This document shows, piece by piece, positions 22,985-41,778 of a stretch of DNA of 64,000 nt. Position 1 is the first letter of the stretch, and each line of letters opens with the position of its first letter. The stretch lies in NCBI GenBank assembly GCA_964006375.1, contig OZ023267.1:81448182-81512181 (forward strand). Reading direction: 5' to 3'. The translations under genes were made by a program, and so were the position numbers. Source of the DNA: Tillus elongatus. Taxonomy: Eukaryota > Arthropoda > Insecta > Coleoptera > Cleridae. The notes under the pieces were generated by a model that saw nothing but the letters and a program-made list of their open reading frames with translations, had not been told where the DNA came from and searched no databases.

Positions 22985-23321
22985 CATAGAAACAACAATG
23001 ATCCCATATTGGGCGAGCGTTAAGTAGACGCATCCCGTGAAACCAGAGAGAATTCACGTCGCTCGCCTGGCGTGCGGCGTTGCCGGCTTGTGCTTTCTAC
23101 CCTCAAACAAGGAAAATAAAATATAAATAAATAGGTCATGTAGAGTGATAATAAATTAAACAAAGCCAATTTACATAATCTATTGTTATGAAATGAATGA
23201 AGTTAACAGACGGTGAGAATTTAATTAATCCTACTGGCATGAAAATGACTTAAATGTGCCAACTTAACAGACATGCTATATTATGGATGCATTGTGCACT
23301 TATAAATTGATCGCTCCCAAA
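22985..23321. other. Spacer left of satellite array A
   Basis: Non-satellite sequence with a small GC-rich patch (about 23005-23100). The minus strand of that patch reads TCGCCCAATATGGGATC, vaguely like an LTR-retrotransposon primer-binding region, but no LTR ends were found. The satellite begins near 23322 (AGTAAACAGAAAATTATAAA). Confidence 0.35.
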
Positions 23322-23407
23322 CCAGTAAACAGAAAATTATAAAACTTTGTCAGGTTAATAAAAAGGCCGCGCTCTATGTACGTAAATTAAGAAAAAAAAT
23401 GTTGCGC

Positions 23408-23424
23408 AACCGGTTATACCGAAA
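23408..23424 (-). promoter_or_regulatory. CENP-B-box-like motif in the satellite monomer (first instance)
   Basis: The minus strand reads TTTCGGTATAACCGGTT. Against the CENP-B box core nTTCGnnnnAnnCGGGn, eight of nine fixed positions agree; the last G is T. The motif recurs at the same place in most monomers of both arrays. A minority carry variants such as AATCGGTTATACCGAAA or AACCGATTATACCAAA. Binding is inferred only. Confidence 0.5.
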
Positions 23425-23524
23425 GTTGACGGTAACTTATTTTTTTTAAATGGCAGTGATACGTTTTTTTGCTATTTTCGAAAATATGAGGCGATTCTAC
23501 ACCATACTCTAATATCATATGCTC

Positions 23525-23724
23525 NNNNNNNNNNNNNNNNNNNNNNNNNNNNNNNNNNNNNNNNNNNNNNNNNNNNNNNNNNNNNNNNNNNNNNNNNNNN
23601 NNNNNNNNNNNNNNNNNNNNNNNNNNNNNNNNNNNNNNNNNNNNNNNNNNNNNNNNNNNNNNNNNNNNNNNNNNNNNNNNNNNNNNNNNNNNNNNNNNNN
23701 NNNNNNNNNNNNNNNNNNNNNNNN
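23525..23724. other. Assembly gap of 200 N
   Basis: A run of exactly 200 N inside satellite array A, so the copy number at this point is not known. Confidence 1.
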
Positions 23725-24490
23725 AATAGATCAGGCGATTCTACACCAGACTCTAGTATCATATGCTCCCTATACTGCGACATCTGGCAAAAAATGATGG
23801 GAGGTGTCTTCTTAACAAGCTGTCTATATGGTGCATTTAACCATTTATTTTGTCGAAACGAGTAAACAGAAAATTATAAAACTTTGTCAGGTTAATAAAA
23901 AAGGCCGCGCTCTATGTATGTAAATTAAGAAACAAAATGTAGCGCAACCGGTTATACCGAAAGTTGACGGTAACTTAACTTTTTTAAATGACAGTGATAC
24001 GTTTTTTTGCTATTTTCGAAAAGACGAGGCGATTCTACACCAGACTCTAGTATCATATGCTCCCTATACTGCGACACCTTGCCAAAAATGATGGAAGGTG
24101 TCTACTTAACAAGCTGTCTATATGGTGCATATAAACATTTATTGTGGCGAAACGAGTAAATGAAAAATTATAAAACTTTGTCAGGATAATGAAAAGGCCG
24201 CGCTCTATGTATGTAAATTAAGAAAAAAAAATGTAGCGCAACCGGTTATACCGAAAGTTGACGGTAACTTAACTTTTTTAAATGGCAGTGATACGTTTTT
24301 TTGCTATTTTCGAAAAGATGAGGCGATTCTACACCAGACTCTAGTATCATATGCTCCCTATACTGCGACATCTTGCCAAAAATGATGGGAGGTGTCTTCT
24401 TAACAAGCTGTCTATATGGTGCATTTAAACATTTATTGTGTCGAAACGAGTGAATAGAAAATTATAAAACTTTGTCAGGTTAATAAAAAA

Positions 24491-25838
<1,348 letters not shown>

Positions 25839-28800
25839 AAGGCCGCGCTCTATGTACGTAAATTAAGAAAAAAAATGTAGCGTAACCGGTTATACCGAAA
25901 GTTGACGGTAACTTAATTTTTTTAAATGGCAGTGATACATTTTTTTGCTATTTTCGAAAAGATGAGGCGATTCTACACCAGACTCTAGTATCATATGCCC
26001 ACTATTCTGCTAAACCTTGCCAAAAATGATGGGAAGTGTCTACTTAACAAGCTGTCTATATGGTGCATATAAACATTTATTGTGGCGAAACGAGTAAATG
26101 AAAAATTAAAAAACTTTGTCAGGTTAATAAAAAGGCCGCGCTTTATGTATGTAAATTAAGGAAAAAAATGTAGCGCAACCGGTTATACCGAAAGTTGACG
26201 GTAACTTAATTTTTTTTAATGGCAGTGATACATTTTTTTGCTATTTTCGAAAAGATGAGGCGATTCTACACCAGACTCTAGTATCATATGCTCCCTATAC
26301 TGCGACACCTTGCCAAAAATGATGGGAGGTGTCTTCTTAACAAGCTGTCTATATGGTGCATTTAAACATTTATTGTGTCGAAACGAGTAAACAGAATATT
26401 ATAAAACTTTGTCAGGTTAATAAAAAAGGCCGCGCTCTATGTATGTAAATTAAGAAAAAAAATGTAGCGCAACCGGTTATACCGAAAGATGACAGTAACT
26501 TAATTTTTTTAAATGGCAGTGAAACGTTTTTTTGCTATTTTCGAAAAGATGAGGCGATTCTACACCAGACGCTAGTATCATATGCTCCCTATACTGCGAC
26601 ACCTTGCAAAAAATGATGGGAGGTGTCTTCTTAACAAGCTGTCTATATGGTGCATTTAAGCATTTATTGTGGCGAAACGAGTAAACAGAAAATTATAAAA
26701 CTTTGTCAGGTAATAAAAAGGCCGCGCTCTATGTACGTAAATTAAGAAAAAAATTTAGCGCAATCGGTTATACCGAAATTTGACGGTAACTTAATTTTTT
26801 TAAATGGCAGTGATACATTTTTTTGCCATTTCCGAATAGATCAGGCGATTCTACACCAGACTCAAGTATCATATGCCCACTATTCTGCAAAACCTTGCCA
26901 AAAATGATGGAAGGTGTCTACTTAACAAGCTGTCTGTATGGTGCATTTAAACATTTATTGTAGCGAAACGAGTAAACAGAAAATTATAAAACTTTGTCAG
27001 GTTAATAAAAAGGTCGCGCTCTTTGTATGTAAATTAAGAAAAAAAATGTAGCGCAACCGGTTATACCGAAAGTTGACGGTAGATTAATTTTTTTAAATGG
27101 CAGTGTTACGTTTTTTTGCTATTTTCGAAAAGATGAGGCGATTCTACACCAGACTCTAGTATCATATGCTCCCTATACTGCGACACCTTGCCAAAAATGA
27201 TGGGAGGTGTCTACTTAACAAGCTGTCTATATGGTGCATATAAACATTTATTGTGGCGAGACGAGTAAATAGAAAATTATAAAACTTTGTCAGGTTAATA
27301 AAAAGGCCGCGCTCTATGTATGTAAATTAAGAAAAAAAAATGTAGCGCAACCGATTATACCAAATGTTGACGGTAACTTAATTTTTTTAAAGGCAGTGAT
27401 ACGTTTTTCTGCTATTTTTGAAAAGATGAGGCGATTCTAGACCAGACTCTAGTATCATATGCTCCCTATACTGCGACACCTTGCCAAAAATGATGGGAGG
27501 TGTCTACTTAACAAGCTGTCTATATGGTGCATATAAACATTTATTGTGGCGAAACGAGTAAATGAAAAATTATAAAACTTTGTCAGGTCAGGTTAATGAA
27601 AAGGCCGCGCTCTATGTATGTAAATTAAGAAAAAAAATGTAGCGCAACCGGTTATACCGAAAGTTGACGGTAACTAGACTTTTTTAAATGGCAGTGATAC
27701 GTTTTTTTGCTATTTTCGAAAAGATGAGGCAGACTCTAGTATCATATGCTCCCTATACTGCCACATCTTGCCAAAAATGATGGGAGGTGTCTTCTTAACA
27801 AGCTGTCTATATGGTGCATTTAAACATTTATTGTGTCGAAACGAGTGAATAGAAAATTATAAAACTTTGTCAGGTTAATAAAAAGGCCGCGCTCTATGTA
27901 CGTAAATTAAGAAAAAAAATATAGCGCAACCGGTTATACCGAAAGTTGACGGTAACTTAATTTTTTTAAATAGCAGTGATACATTTTTTTGCTATTTCCG
28001 AATAGATCAGGCGATTCTACACCAGACTCAAGTATCATATGCCCACTATTCTACCAAACCTTATCAAAAATGATGGGAGGTGTCTACTTAACAAGCTGTC
28101 TATATGGTGCATTTAAACATTTATTGTGGCGAAACGAGTAAACAGAAAATTATAAAACTTTGTCAGGTTAATGAAAAGGCCGCACTCTATGTACGTAAAT
28201 TAAGAAAGAAAATCTAGCGCAACCGGTTATACCGAAATTTGACGGTAACTTAATTTTTTTAAATGGCAGTGATAAATTTTTTTGCTATTTCCGAATAGAT
28301 CGGGCGATTCTACACCAGACTCGAGTATCATATGCCCACTATTCTGCCAAACCTTATCACAAATGATGGGAGGTGTCTTCTTAACAAGCTGCCTACATGG
28401 CGCATTTAAACATTTATTGTGTCGAAAAGAGTGAATAGAAAATTATAAAACTTTCTCAGGTTAATAAAAAGGCCGCGCTCCATGTACGTAATCTAAGAAA
28501 AAAAATGTAGCGCAACCGGTTATAACGAAAGTTGACGGTAACTTAATTTTTTTAAATAGCACTGATACATTTTTTTGCTATTTTCGAAAATATGAGGCGA
28601 TTCTACACCAGATTCTAGTATCATATGCCCACTATTCTGCTAAACCTTGCCAAAAATGATGGGAGGTGTCTACTTAACAAGCTATCTATATGGTGCATAT
28701 AAACATTTATTGTGGCGAAACGAGTAAATGAAAAATTATAAAACTTTGTCAGGTTAATGAAAAGGCCGCGCTCTATGTACGTAAATTAAGAAAAAAATGT

Positions 28801-30817
28801 AGCGCAACCGGTTATACCGAAAGTTGACGGTAACTTAATTTTTTTAAATGGCAGTGATACATTTTTTTGCTATTTCCGAATAGATCAGGCGATTCTACAC
28901 CAGACTCAAGTATCATATGCCCACTATTCTGCAAAACCTTGCCAAAAATGATGGGAGGTGTCTACTTAACAAGCTGTCTATATGGTGCATTTAAACATTT
29001 ATTGTGTCGAAACGAGTGAATAGAAAATTATAAAACTTTGTCATGTTAATAAAAAGGCCGCGCTCTATGTAAGTAAATTAAGAAAAAAAATGTAGCGCAA
29101 CCGGTTATACCGAAAGTTGACGGTAACTTAATTTTTTTAAATGGCTGTGATACATTTTTTTGCTATTTCCGAATAGATCAGGCGATTCTACACCAGACTC
29201 TAGTATCATATGCTCCCTATACTGCGACATCTTGCCAAAAATGATGGGAGGTGTCTTCTTAACAAGCTGTCTATATGGTGCATTTAAACATTTATTGTGG
29301 CGAAACGAGTAAACAGAAAATTATAAAACTTTGTCAGGTTAATAAAAAAGGCTGCGCTCTATGTACGTAAATTAAGAAAAAAAAATGTAGCGCAACCGGT
29401 TATTCTGAAAGTTGACGGTAACTTAATTTTTTTAAATGGCAGTGATACATTTTTTTGCTATTTCCGAATAGACCAGGCGATTCTACACCAGACTCTAGTA
29501 TCATATGCTCCCTATACTGCGACACCTTGCCAAAAATGATGGGAAGTGTCTACTTAACAAGCTGTCTATATGGTGCATTTAAACATTTATTGTGTCAAAA
29601 CGAGTAAACAGAAAATTATAAAACTTTGTCAGGTTAATAAAAAAGGCCGCGCTCTATGTATGTAAATTAAGAAAAAAATGTAGCGCAACCGGTTATACCG
29701 AAAGTTGACGGTAACTTAATTTTTTTAAATGGCAGTGATACATTTTTTTGCTATTTCCGAATAGACCAGGCGATTCTACACCAGACTCTAGTATCATATG
29801 CTCCCTATACTGCGACACTTTGCCAAAAATGATGGGAGGTGTCTACTTAACAAGCTGTCTATATGGTGCATACAAACATTTATTGTGGCGAAACGAGCAA
29901 ATGGAAAATTATAAAACTTTGTCAGGTTAATAAAAAAACCGCGCTCTATGTACGTAAGTTAAGAAAAAAAATGTAGCGCAACCGGTTATATCGAAAGTTG
30001 ACGGTAACTTAATTTTTTTAAATGGCAGTGATACATTTTTTTGCTATTTTCGAAAAGATGAGGCGATTCTACACCAGACTCTAGTATCATATGCTCCCTA
30101 TACTGCGACACCTTGCCAAAAATGATGGGAGGTGTCTACTTAACAAGCTGTCTATATGGTGCATATAAAAATTTATTGTGGCGAAACGAGTAAATGAAAA
30201 ATTATAAAACTTTGTCAGGTTAATGAAAAGGCCGCGCTCTATGTATGTAAATTAAGAAACAAAATGTAGCGCAACCGGTTATACCGAAAGTTGACGGTAA
30301 CTTAACTTTTTTAAATGACAGTGATACGTTTTTTTGCTATTTTCGAAAAGATGAGGTGATTCTACACCAGACTCTAGTATCATATGCTCCCTATACTGCG
30401 ACACCTTGCCAAAAATGATGGGAGGTGTCTACTTAACAAGCTGTCTATATGGTGCATATAAACATTTATTGTGGCGAAACGAGTAAATGAAAAATTATAA
30501 AACTTTGTCAGGTTAATGAAAAGGCCGCGCTCTATGTATGTAAATTAAGAAAAAAAAATGTAGCGCAACCGGTTATACCGAAAGTTGACGGTAACTTAAC
30601 TTTTTTAAATGGCAGTGATACGTTTTTTTGCTATTTTCGAAAAGATGAGGCGATTCTACACCAGACTCTAGTATCATATGCTCCCTATACTGCGACATCT
30701 TGCCAAAAATGATGGGAGGTGTCTTCTTAACAAGCTGTCTATATGGTGCATTTAAACATTTATTGTGTCGAAACGAGTGAATAGAAAATTATAAAACTTT
30801 GTCAGGTTAATAAAAAA
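25839..30817 (+). repeat. Satellite array A, segment 2
   Basis: About 17 monomers. GGCCGC marks lie at 25841, 26134 and 26428 (293 and 294 apart). Monomer subtypes alternate: CTCCCTATACTGCGACACC, CCCACTATTCTGCAAAACC and CCACTATTCTGCCAAACCTT. Marker variants include loss of GATTCTACACCA-like bases near 27727, a 2-base loss in GTCAGGTAATAAAAAGG near 26707, and a doubled GTCAGGTCAGG near 27581. The stretch from 25.7 to about 29 kb is nearly the same as 56.0-59.1 kb. Confidence 0.95.
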
Positions 30818-32224
<1,407 letters not shown>

Positions 32225-35200
32225 AAGGCCGCGCTCTATGTACGTAAATTAAGAAAAAAAATGTAGCGTAACCGGTTATACCGAAAGTTGACGGTAACTT
32301 AATTTTTTTAAATGGCAGCGATACATTTTTTTTCTATTTCCGAATAGATCAGGCGATTCTAGACCAGACTCAAGTATCATATGCCCACTATTCTGCTAAA
32401 CCTTGCCAAAAATGATGGGAGGTGTCTACTTAACAAGCTGTCTATATGGTGCATTTAAACATTTATTGTAGCGAAACGAGTAAACAGAAAATTATAAAAC
32501 TTTGTCAGGTTAATAAAAAGGTCGCGCTCTTTGTATGTAAATTAAGAAAAAAAATGTAGCGCAACCGGTTATACCGAAAGTTGACGGTAACTTAATTTTT
32601 TAAATGGCAGTGATACGTTTTTTTGCTATTTTCGAAAAGATGAGGCGATTCTACACCAGACTCTAGTATCATATGCTCCCTATACTGCGACACCTTGCCA
32701 AAAATGATGGGAGGTGTCTTCTTAACAAGCTGTCTATATGGTGCATTTAAACATTTATTGTGTCGAAACGAGTAAACAGAGTATTATAAAACTTTGTCAG
32801 GTTAATAAAAAAGGCCGCGCTCTATGTATGTAAATTAAGAAAAAAAATGTAGCGCAACCGGTTATACCGAAAGATGACAGTAACTTAATTTTTTTAAATG
32901 GCAGTGATACGCTTTTTTGCTATTTTCGAAAAGATGAGGCGATTCTACACCAGACTCTAGTATCATATGCTCCCTATACTGCGACACCTTGCCAAAAATG
33001 ATGGGAGGTGTCTTCTTAACAAGCTGTCTATATGGTGCATTTAAACATTTATTGTGGCGAAACGAGTAAACAGAAAATTATAAAACTTTGTCAGGTAATA
33101 AAAAGGCCGCGCTCTATGTACGTAAATTAAGAAAAAAATTTAGCGCAATCGGTTATACCGAAATTTGACGGTAACTTAATTTTTTTAAAGGGCAGTGATA
33201 CATTTTTTTGCTATTTCCGAATAGATCAGGCGATTCTACACCAGACTCAAGTATCATATGCCCACTATTCTGCAAAACCTTGCCAAAAATGATGGGAGGT
33301 GTCTACTTAACAAGCTGTCTGTATGGTGCGTTTAAACATTTATTGTAGCGAAACGAGTAAACAGAAAATTATAAAACTTTGTCAGGTTAATAAAAAGGTC
33401 GCGCTCTTTGTATGTAAATTAAGAAAAAAAATGTAGCGCAACCGGTTATACCGAAAGTTGACGGTAGATTAATTTTTTTAAATAGCAGTGTTACGTTTTT
33501 TTGCGATTTTCGAAAAGATAAGGCGATTCTACACCAGACTCTAGTATCATATGCTCCCTATACTGCGACACCTTGCCAAAAATGATGGGAGGTGTCTACT
33601 TAACAAGCTGTCTATATGGTGCATATAAACATTTATTGTGGCGAAACGAGTAAATAGAAAATTATAAAACTTTGTCAGGTTAATAAAAAGGCCGCGCTCT
33701 ATGTATGTAAACTAAGAAAAAAAATGTAGCGCAACCGGTTATACCAAATGTTGACGGTAACTTAATTTTTTTAAATGGCAGTGATACGTTTTTCTGCTAT
33801 TTTTGAAAAGATGAGGCGATTCTAGACCAGACTCTAGTATAATATGCTCCCTATACTGCGACACCTTGCCAAAAATTATGGGAGGTGTCTACTTAACAAG
33901 CTGTCTATATGGTGCATATAAACATTTATTGTGGCGAAACGAGTAAATGAAAAATTATAAAACTTTGTCAGGTTAATGAAAAGGCCGCGCTCTATGTATG
34001 TAAATTAAGAAAGAAAATGTAGCGCAACCGGTTATACCGAAAGTTGACGGTAACTTAACTTTTTTAAATGGCAGTGATACGTTTTTTTGCTATTTTCGAA
34101 AAGATGAGGCAGACTCTAGTATCATATGCTCCCTATACTGCGACATCTTGCCAAAAATGAGGGGAGGTGTCTTCTTAACAAGCTGTCTATATGGTGCATT
34201 TAAACATTTATTGTGTCGAAACGAGTAAATAGAAAATTATAAAACTTTGTCAGGTTAATAAAAAGGCCGCGCTCTATGTACGCAAGTTAAGAAAAAAAAT
34301 GTAGCGCAACCGGTTATACCAAAAGTTGAAGGTAACTTAATTTTTTTTAATAGCAGTGATACATTTTTTTGCTATTTTCGAAAAGACGAGGCGATTCTAC
34401 ACCAGACTCTAGTATCATATGCCCACTATTCTGCTAAACCTTGCCAAAAATGATGGGAGGTGTCTACTTAACAAGCTGTCTATATGGTGCATATAAACAT
34501 TTATTGTGGCGAAACGAGTAAATGAAAAATTATAGAACTTTGTCAGGTTAATGAAAAGGCCGCGCTCTATGTACGTAAATTAAGAAAAAAAATGTAGCGC
34601 AACCGGTTATACCGAAAGTTGACGGTAACTTAATTTTTTTAAATAGCAGTGATACATTGTTTTGCTATTTCCGAATAGATCAGGCGATTCTACACCAGAC
34701 TCGAGTATCATGTGCCCACTATTCTGCCAAACCTTATCAAAAATGATGGGAGGTGTCTACTTAACAAGCTGTCTATATGGTGCATTTAAACATTTATTGT
34801 GGCGAAACGAGTAAACAGAAAATTATAAAACTTTGTCAGGTTAATGAAAAGGCCGCACTCTATGTACGTAAATTAAGAAAGAAAATGTAGCGCAACCGGT
34901 TATACCAAAATTTGACGGTAACTTAATTTTTTTAAATGGCAGTGTTAAATTTTTTTGCTATTTCCGAATAGATCAGGCGATTCTACACCAGACTCGAGTA
35001 TCATATGCCCACTATTCTGCCAAACCTTATCAAAAATGATGGGAGGTGTCTTCTTAACAAGCTGCCTACATGGCGCATTTAAACATTTATTGTGTCGAAA
35101 AGAGTGAATAGAAAATTATAAAACTTTGTCAGGTTAATAAAAAGGCCGCGATCCATGTACGTAATCTAAGAAAAAAAATGTAGCGCAACCGGTTATACCG

Positions 35201-36610
35201 AAAGTTGACGGTAACTTAATTTTTTTAAATAGCAGTGATACATTTTTTTGCTATTTTCGAAAAGATGAGGCGATTCTACCCCAGATTCTAGTATCATATG
35301 CCCACTATTCTGCTAAACCTTGCCAAAAATGATGGGAGGTGTCTACTTAACAAGCTGTCTATATGGTGCATATAAACATTTATTGTGGCGAAACGAGTAA
35401 ATGAAAAATTATAAAACTTTGTCAGGTTAATGAAAAGGCCGCGCTCTATGTATGTAAATTACGAAAAAAATGTAGCGCAACCTGTTATACCGAAAGTTGA
35501 CGGTAACTTAATTTTTTTAAATGGCAGTGATACATTTTTTTGCTATTTCCGAATAGATCAGGCGATTCTACACCAGACTCCAGTTTCATATGCTCCCTAT
35601 ACTGCGACATCTTGCCAAAAATGATGGGATGTGTCTTCTTAACAAGCTGTCTATATGGTGCATATAAACATTTATTGTGGCGAAACGAGTAAATGAAAAA
35701 TTATAAAACTTTGTCAGGTTAATGAAAAGGCCGCGCTCTATGTATGTAAATTAAGAAAGAAAATGTAGCGCAACCGGTTATACCGAAAGTTGACGGTAAC
35801 TTAATTTTTTTAAATGGCAGTGATACATTTTTTTGCTATTTCCGAATAGATCAGGCGATTCTACACCAGACTCTAGTATCATATGCTCCCTATACTGCGA
35901 CATCTGGCAAAAAATGATGGGAGGTGTCTTCTTAACAAGCTGTCTATATGGTGCATTTAACCATTTATTTTGTCGAAACGAGTAAACAGAAAATTATAAA
36001 ACTTTGTCAGGTTAATAAAAAAGGCCGCGCTCTATGTATGTAAATTAAGAAACAAAATGTAGCGCAACCGGTTATACCGAAAGTTGACGGTAACTTAACT
36101 TTTTTAAATGACAGTGATACGTTTTTTTGCTATTTTCGAAAAGACGAGGCGATTCTACACCAGACTCTAGTATCATATGCTCCCTATACTGCGACACCTT
36201 GCCAAAAATGATGGGAGGTGTCTACTTAACAAGCTGTCTATATGGTGCATATAAACATTTATTGTGGCGAAACGAGTAAATGAAAAATTATAAAACTTTG
36301 TCAGGATAATGAAAAGGCCGCGCTCTATGTATGTAAATTAAGAAAAAAAAATGTAGCGCAACCGGTTATACCGAAAGTTGACGGTAACTTAACTTTTTTA
36401 AATGGCAGTGATACGTTTTTTTGCTATTTTCGAAAAGATGAGGCGATTCTACACCAGACTCTAGTATCATATGCTCCCTATACTGCGACATCTTGCCAAA
36501 AATGATGGGAGGTGTCTTCTTAACAAGCTGTCTATATGGTGCATTTAAACATTTATTGTGTCGAAACGAGTGAATAGAAAATTATAAAACTTTGTCAGGT
36601 TAATAAAAAA
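32225..36610 (+). repeat. Satellite array A, segment 3
   Basis: About 15 monomers with the same subtypes and marker variants as segment 2 in similar order (2-base loss near 33094, GATTCTACACCA loss near 34105), showing that whole multi-monomer blocks were copied. Confidence 0.95.
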
Positions 36611-37727
36611 TTCTGGAGGCAGCAAGTGCGTTATGGTAGTGAATTTTCATAAAAATGTTTTTAATAGCAAATAGGTATGTGTGTTTTTTTAAGAAAGCAG
36701 ACATCAAATTTGGTTACCAGTATAACCTATATAGTAAAAACAATGTGCCATGTTTCATCAAAATAACTTTATTGTGTGAAAATGTACAAAAATTTCCAAA
36801 AGTAAACTTAAAGTGTTCCCGAAAAAACACGTTTCTTGGTCAACCTTATAGGTTAATAGCAAATTGAGCTGTTCAAATATGAAACATTTGAACAAAATTC
36901 GCTACCATAACGCACTTGCTGCGTCCAGAATTTCTTTTCTTACAAACATGCATTATATTTCGATGGAAAATACAAAAATGCAATAACATAGGGCGTGTTT
37001 GATAAAAAAAAAGGAAATTTGTATCACCAACGACTTATGGGCCACCCTGTGATTGTAGAAATATTATTTTAAGATGTAGCTCGAGACACCCTATAATTAA
37101 TATATACAATTTTTTTTCATATCTTATATAATAACGGATATATTGAGCTTTATTGATTTTTTACGAAAATTCGACAAAAATTATATACCATTAAACGATA
37201 AACTCTATAGCTAAGGCTACTGCCAAGCATCAGAGAAAGGGTCTATTTGAAATGAATTTTCTGCAAATATTTTAGTAAAATGAAGGACAATGACGGTTGA
37301 AACTAAGACTTTAGGGTTTGTAAAACATCCTTCTTGAGATATTTTATTTCTATAGCCCGTATTAGATTCAAGTTATTTGCCTAAATGTTGCCAATTTTGA
37401 CATTTTAAATCGCCACTTTGACGTTTTGAGGAAAACCCCAATTTAATTTTCTTTAAATGACTATAACTTTTTTGTCTTTTGACCTACATAGCTAAATTTT
37501 GGTGGGTAACTTAATTATAAGGATATAAACCTGCGTACCAAATTTGGTTGCCCTTACTTTGTTAATTCCGGAGATATAAATTTTTTTCGAAAGAAAACAC
37601 AAAATTTTCCGGGAAAACCTGGGCAGATTTTCCTGGCTAACGAACTTATCCAAGCCATTTGCGGAAGGAATTTTTTCACCAAATTTAATCAAAATCGGCC
37701 CATTATTTTTTGAGTTATCGGTGTGAT

Positions 37728-37759
<32 letters not shown>
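36611..37759 (-). repeat. Composite repeat C3, half copy ending at (CA)n
   Basis: Identical in order to C1 and C2 from the MITE-like end to GTGTGATACATACACACA, then stops: the (CA)n run (37731-37759) passes into unrelated sequence at CGTACATGTG. The missing half (TA tract, head, palindrome) is what begins array B at 55892. Confidence 0.85.
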
Positions 37760-38222
37760 GTACATGTGCTCGTATGTTTGCAGGGACACACGAAAACACA
37801 CCAACTTGTGGGATCTTAATGTTTGAGATGAGTCGTAGTTGTAGATTTATCTCCAGATGTGGATAATTCGCGCCAAAATACTATACACACGCTCGTTTAG
37901 AAAATATTTGCAAATAAAGTGAGGTCCCGCAATTATGTTTAATGCACACGTTGTGTGAAGACCCCTTAAATATGGATTATGTTTGAAGTGTGTATAAGAC
38001 CCCATAAACCATAGTGTTTTTTCTACAAACATAACTGTGTTTCTGAATTACCCATGGCAACAAAAAAACCGGTTTAAAAAAAACTGTCTGGCTTGTGTGC
38101 ATGTAAAAGGACCGACAAATATAAGGGAAGGGTTTGTTTATTAAATGCTGTGTGGAGGTATTGTATAGTTGATCACATTGACCTTGTGCAGTTATTCTGA
38201 AATATATTATTACATATATTTT
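37760..38222. other. Left edge of the 18-kb non-satellite segment
   Basis: Single-copy-looking sequence with no gene recognised. Near the edge, CGTAT..GGGACA..ACTTGTGGGATCTT loosely resembles, in inverted orientation, CGTAT..AGGACA..ACTTGTCGGGTCTT at the right edge (55.84-55.88 kb). Confidence 0.35.
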
Positions 38223-38314
38223 TTAGTGAATTTTCCTACACTTTTGAATTTTAAAACAATTCGCGAACTAGGGCCTCTACAACCCATGTCTGTGGTCAGT
38301 TACTATCTTGATAT

Positions 38315-38380
<66 letters not shown>

Positions 38381-38456
38381 CTGTGTGTGTGTATCACCCC
38401 GGTAACTCAAAAAGTAATGGGCCACCAAATTGGGTATGTGGCTATAGGTTTGAAAA
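38223..38456 (+). repeat. Truncated composite repeat, head and microsatellite
   Basis: AGTGAATTTTC end, diverged head, (TA)n at 38318-38378, short TG run, then TATCACCCCGGTAACTCAAA. It then joins an oppositely oriented copy at 38457. Confidence 0.6.
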
Positions 38457-39552
38457 AGTCTGGATGCAGCGAGTGCGTTATGGAAGTTAATTTCCATAAA
38501 ATGTTTTTAATTCAAGCAGGCCTCAATTTAGTTACCGGTATAATCTATATAGTAAAAATTTACCATATTTTATTAAAATACCGTATTGTTTAAAAATGTA
38601 CAAAAATTTTCCGAAAATAACTTTAACTTTAAATGTTTCTGAGAAAACTGGTTCCCTAGCATTTAAAGAAAATTCGCTGCCAAAACACACTTACTGCGTC
38701 TTGATTTTTTTACGAACATGCATCATATTTCAATTAAAAATGCAATAGTATAAGGAATGTTCGAAAAAAATATTGCAGTTATCACCAACGATTTATGGGC
38801 CACGCTGTGATTTTCAAAATAATTTGCATAAGATGCAGCTTAATACACTATATAATTAACGTATACAATTTTTCTCGTATCTTGCATAATAACAATTATA
38901 TTGAGCTTTACCGTAGAAATACGTCACCTTGTATATATGCAAACAGATAAAAACTGAAAGTAAACCCGGATATGGATTCTAGGGGGCCTGGTTTGTATTC
39001 ATTTGAAGAAATCTTTTTCAAACTCAAACGTCGCTGTCTCCTCATTAATGAATTTTTTCTACGAAAATTAGCTAAAATTTATAGACCGTTAAACCATAAA
39101 CGTAACTAAAGCTCCTGCCAAAGCATCAGGGTCTATTTGCAATGAATTTTCTGGAAATATTTTAGTAAAATAAAGGTCGATGACGGGTAAAGCTAAAACT
39201 TAAGAACACTCTTCTTGCAACATTTTCTTTACGTAACAGGTATTTACTTCATGTTCCTTGAATTTTTACGTTTCAAATCGCGACTTGGACGTTTTGAAGA
39301 AAACTCCAAATTTTTTTTCTTCAAATGCCTATAACTTTTCTGACTTTTGAATTACAGATCGAAATTTTGGTACGTGGTTCACTTATTATAATACAGACAT
39401 ACGTACCAGATTTGGTTGCCCTTACTTTGTTATTCCCGAAAGAAATCACAAAATTTTCCGGGAAAACCTGGGCCGCATTTCGTGGCTAACCAACTTATCC
39501 ATGCCACTTGCAAAAGGAAAATGCTTACAAAATTTGATCAAAACCGTCCTAT

Positions 39553-39637
<85 letters not shown>

Positions 39638-39750
39638 GAAACAGACCCCAGATATGTGTTCTAGGCGCCTAGTTCCCGCTCATTTGAAGAAATATTTTCA
39701 AAATTCTAAAGTCGCGATCTCCATGGTTAATTTTGTACAGAAAATTCGCT
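38457..39750 (-). repeat. Diverged inverted composite repeat
   Basis: Starts with the MITE-like end (CTGGATGCAGCGAGTGCG), with the partner arm near 38690-38704 (ACTTACTGCGTC). The body follows in reverse orientation to the (TA)n tract at 39556-39632 and the head CAGATATGTGTTCTAGGCG. It has an internal second head near 38940-39060, as in the 9.65-10.9 kb copy, so those two may share an ancestor. Confidence 0.6.
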
Positions 39751-41538
<1,788 letters not shown>

Positions 41539-41778
41539 GCTACATTGCATTCAATACTTATTTCCCATTCAGCTCTTGATAATGAGAAAGTAAACAAAAA
41601 CCATTCCTGCGTTTCTTTTTACTGATATGAAATGAAACAAAAACAAAAACAGTTTTCTTTCTGTTCGTATAAAACTCGTAGCCTTAGCAACTTGTTGTCT
41701 GCCTGCATGACAGTAGTGATTAGTGTCAGTGCTATTGTCGTTTGAATTTCGTTAACTGTACGTAATAATATCAGAAAA

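Larger units (their letters stand above)
23322..24490 (+). repeat. Satellite array A, segment 1 (about 293-bp monomers)
   Basis: Tandem monomers counted from GGCCGCGCTC at 23365, 23903 and 24196; the last interval is 293 bases, and the first spans the sequence gap. Each monomer contains the AACCGGTTATACCGAAA block, GGCGATTCTACACCAGACTC, AAAATGATGGGAGGTGTCT and CATTTATTGTGGCGAAACGA. The segment from 23725 matches 35.84-36.61 kb, including the unusual CATCTGGCAAAAAATG and TTTAACCATTTATTTTGTCG. No credible coding frame. Confidence 0.95.

Noticed and set aside
22985..23110. LTR-retrotransposon primer-binding site (TCGCCCAATATGGGATC on the minus strand)
   Set aside because: It resembles a PBS only loosely; no LTR pair, TG..CA ends or gag/pol sequence nearby.
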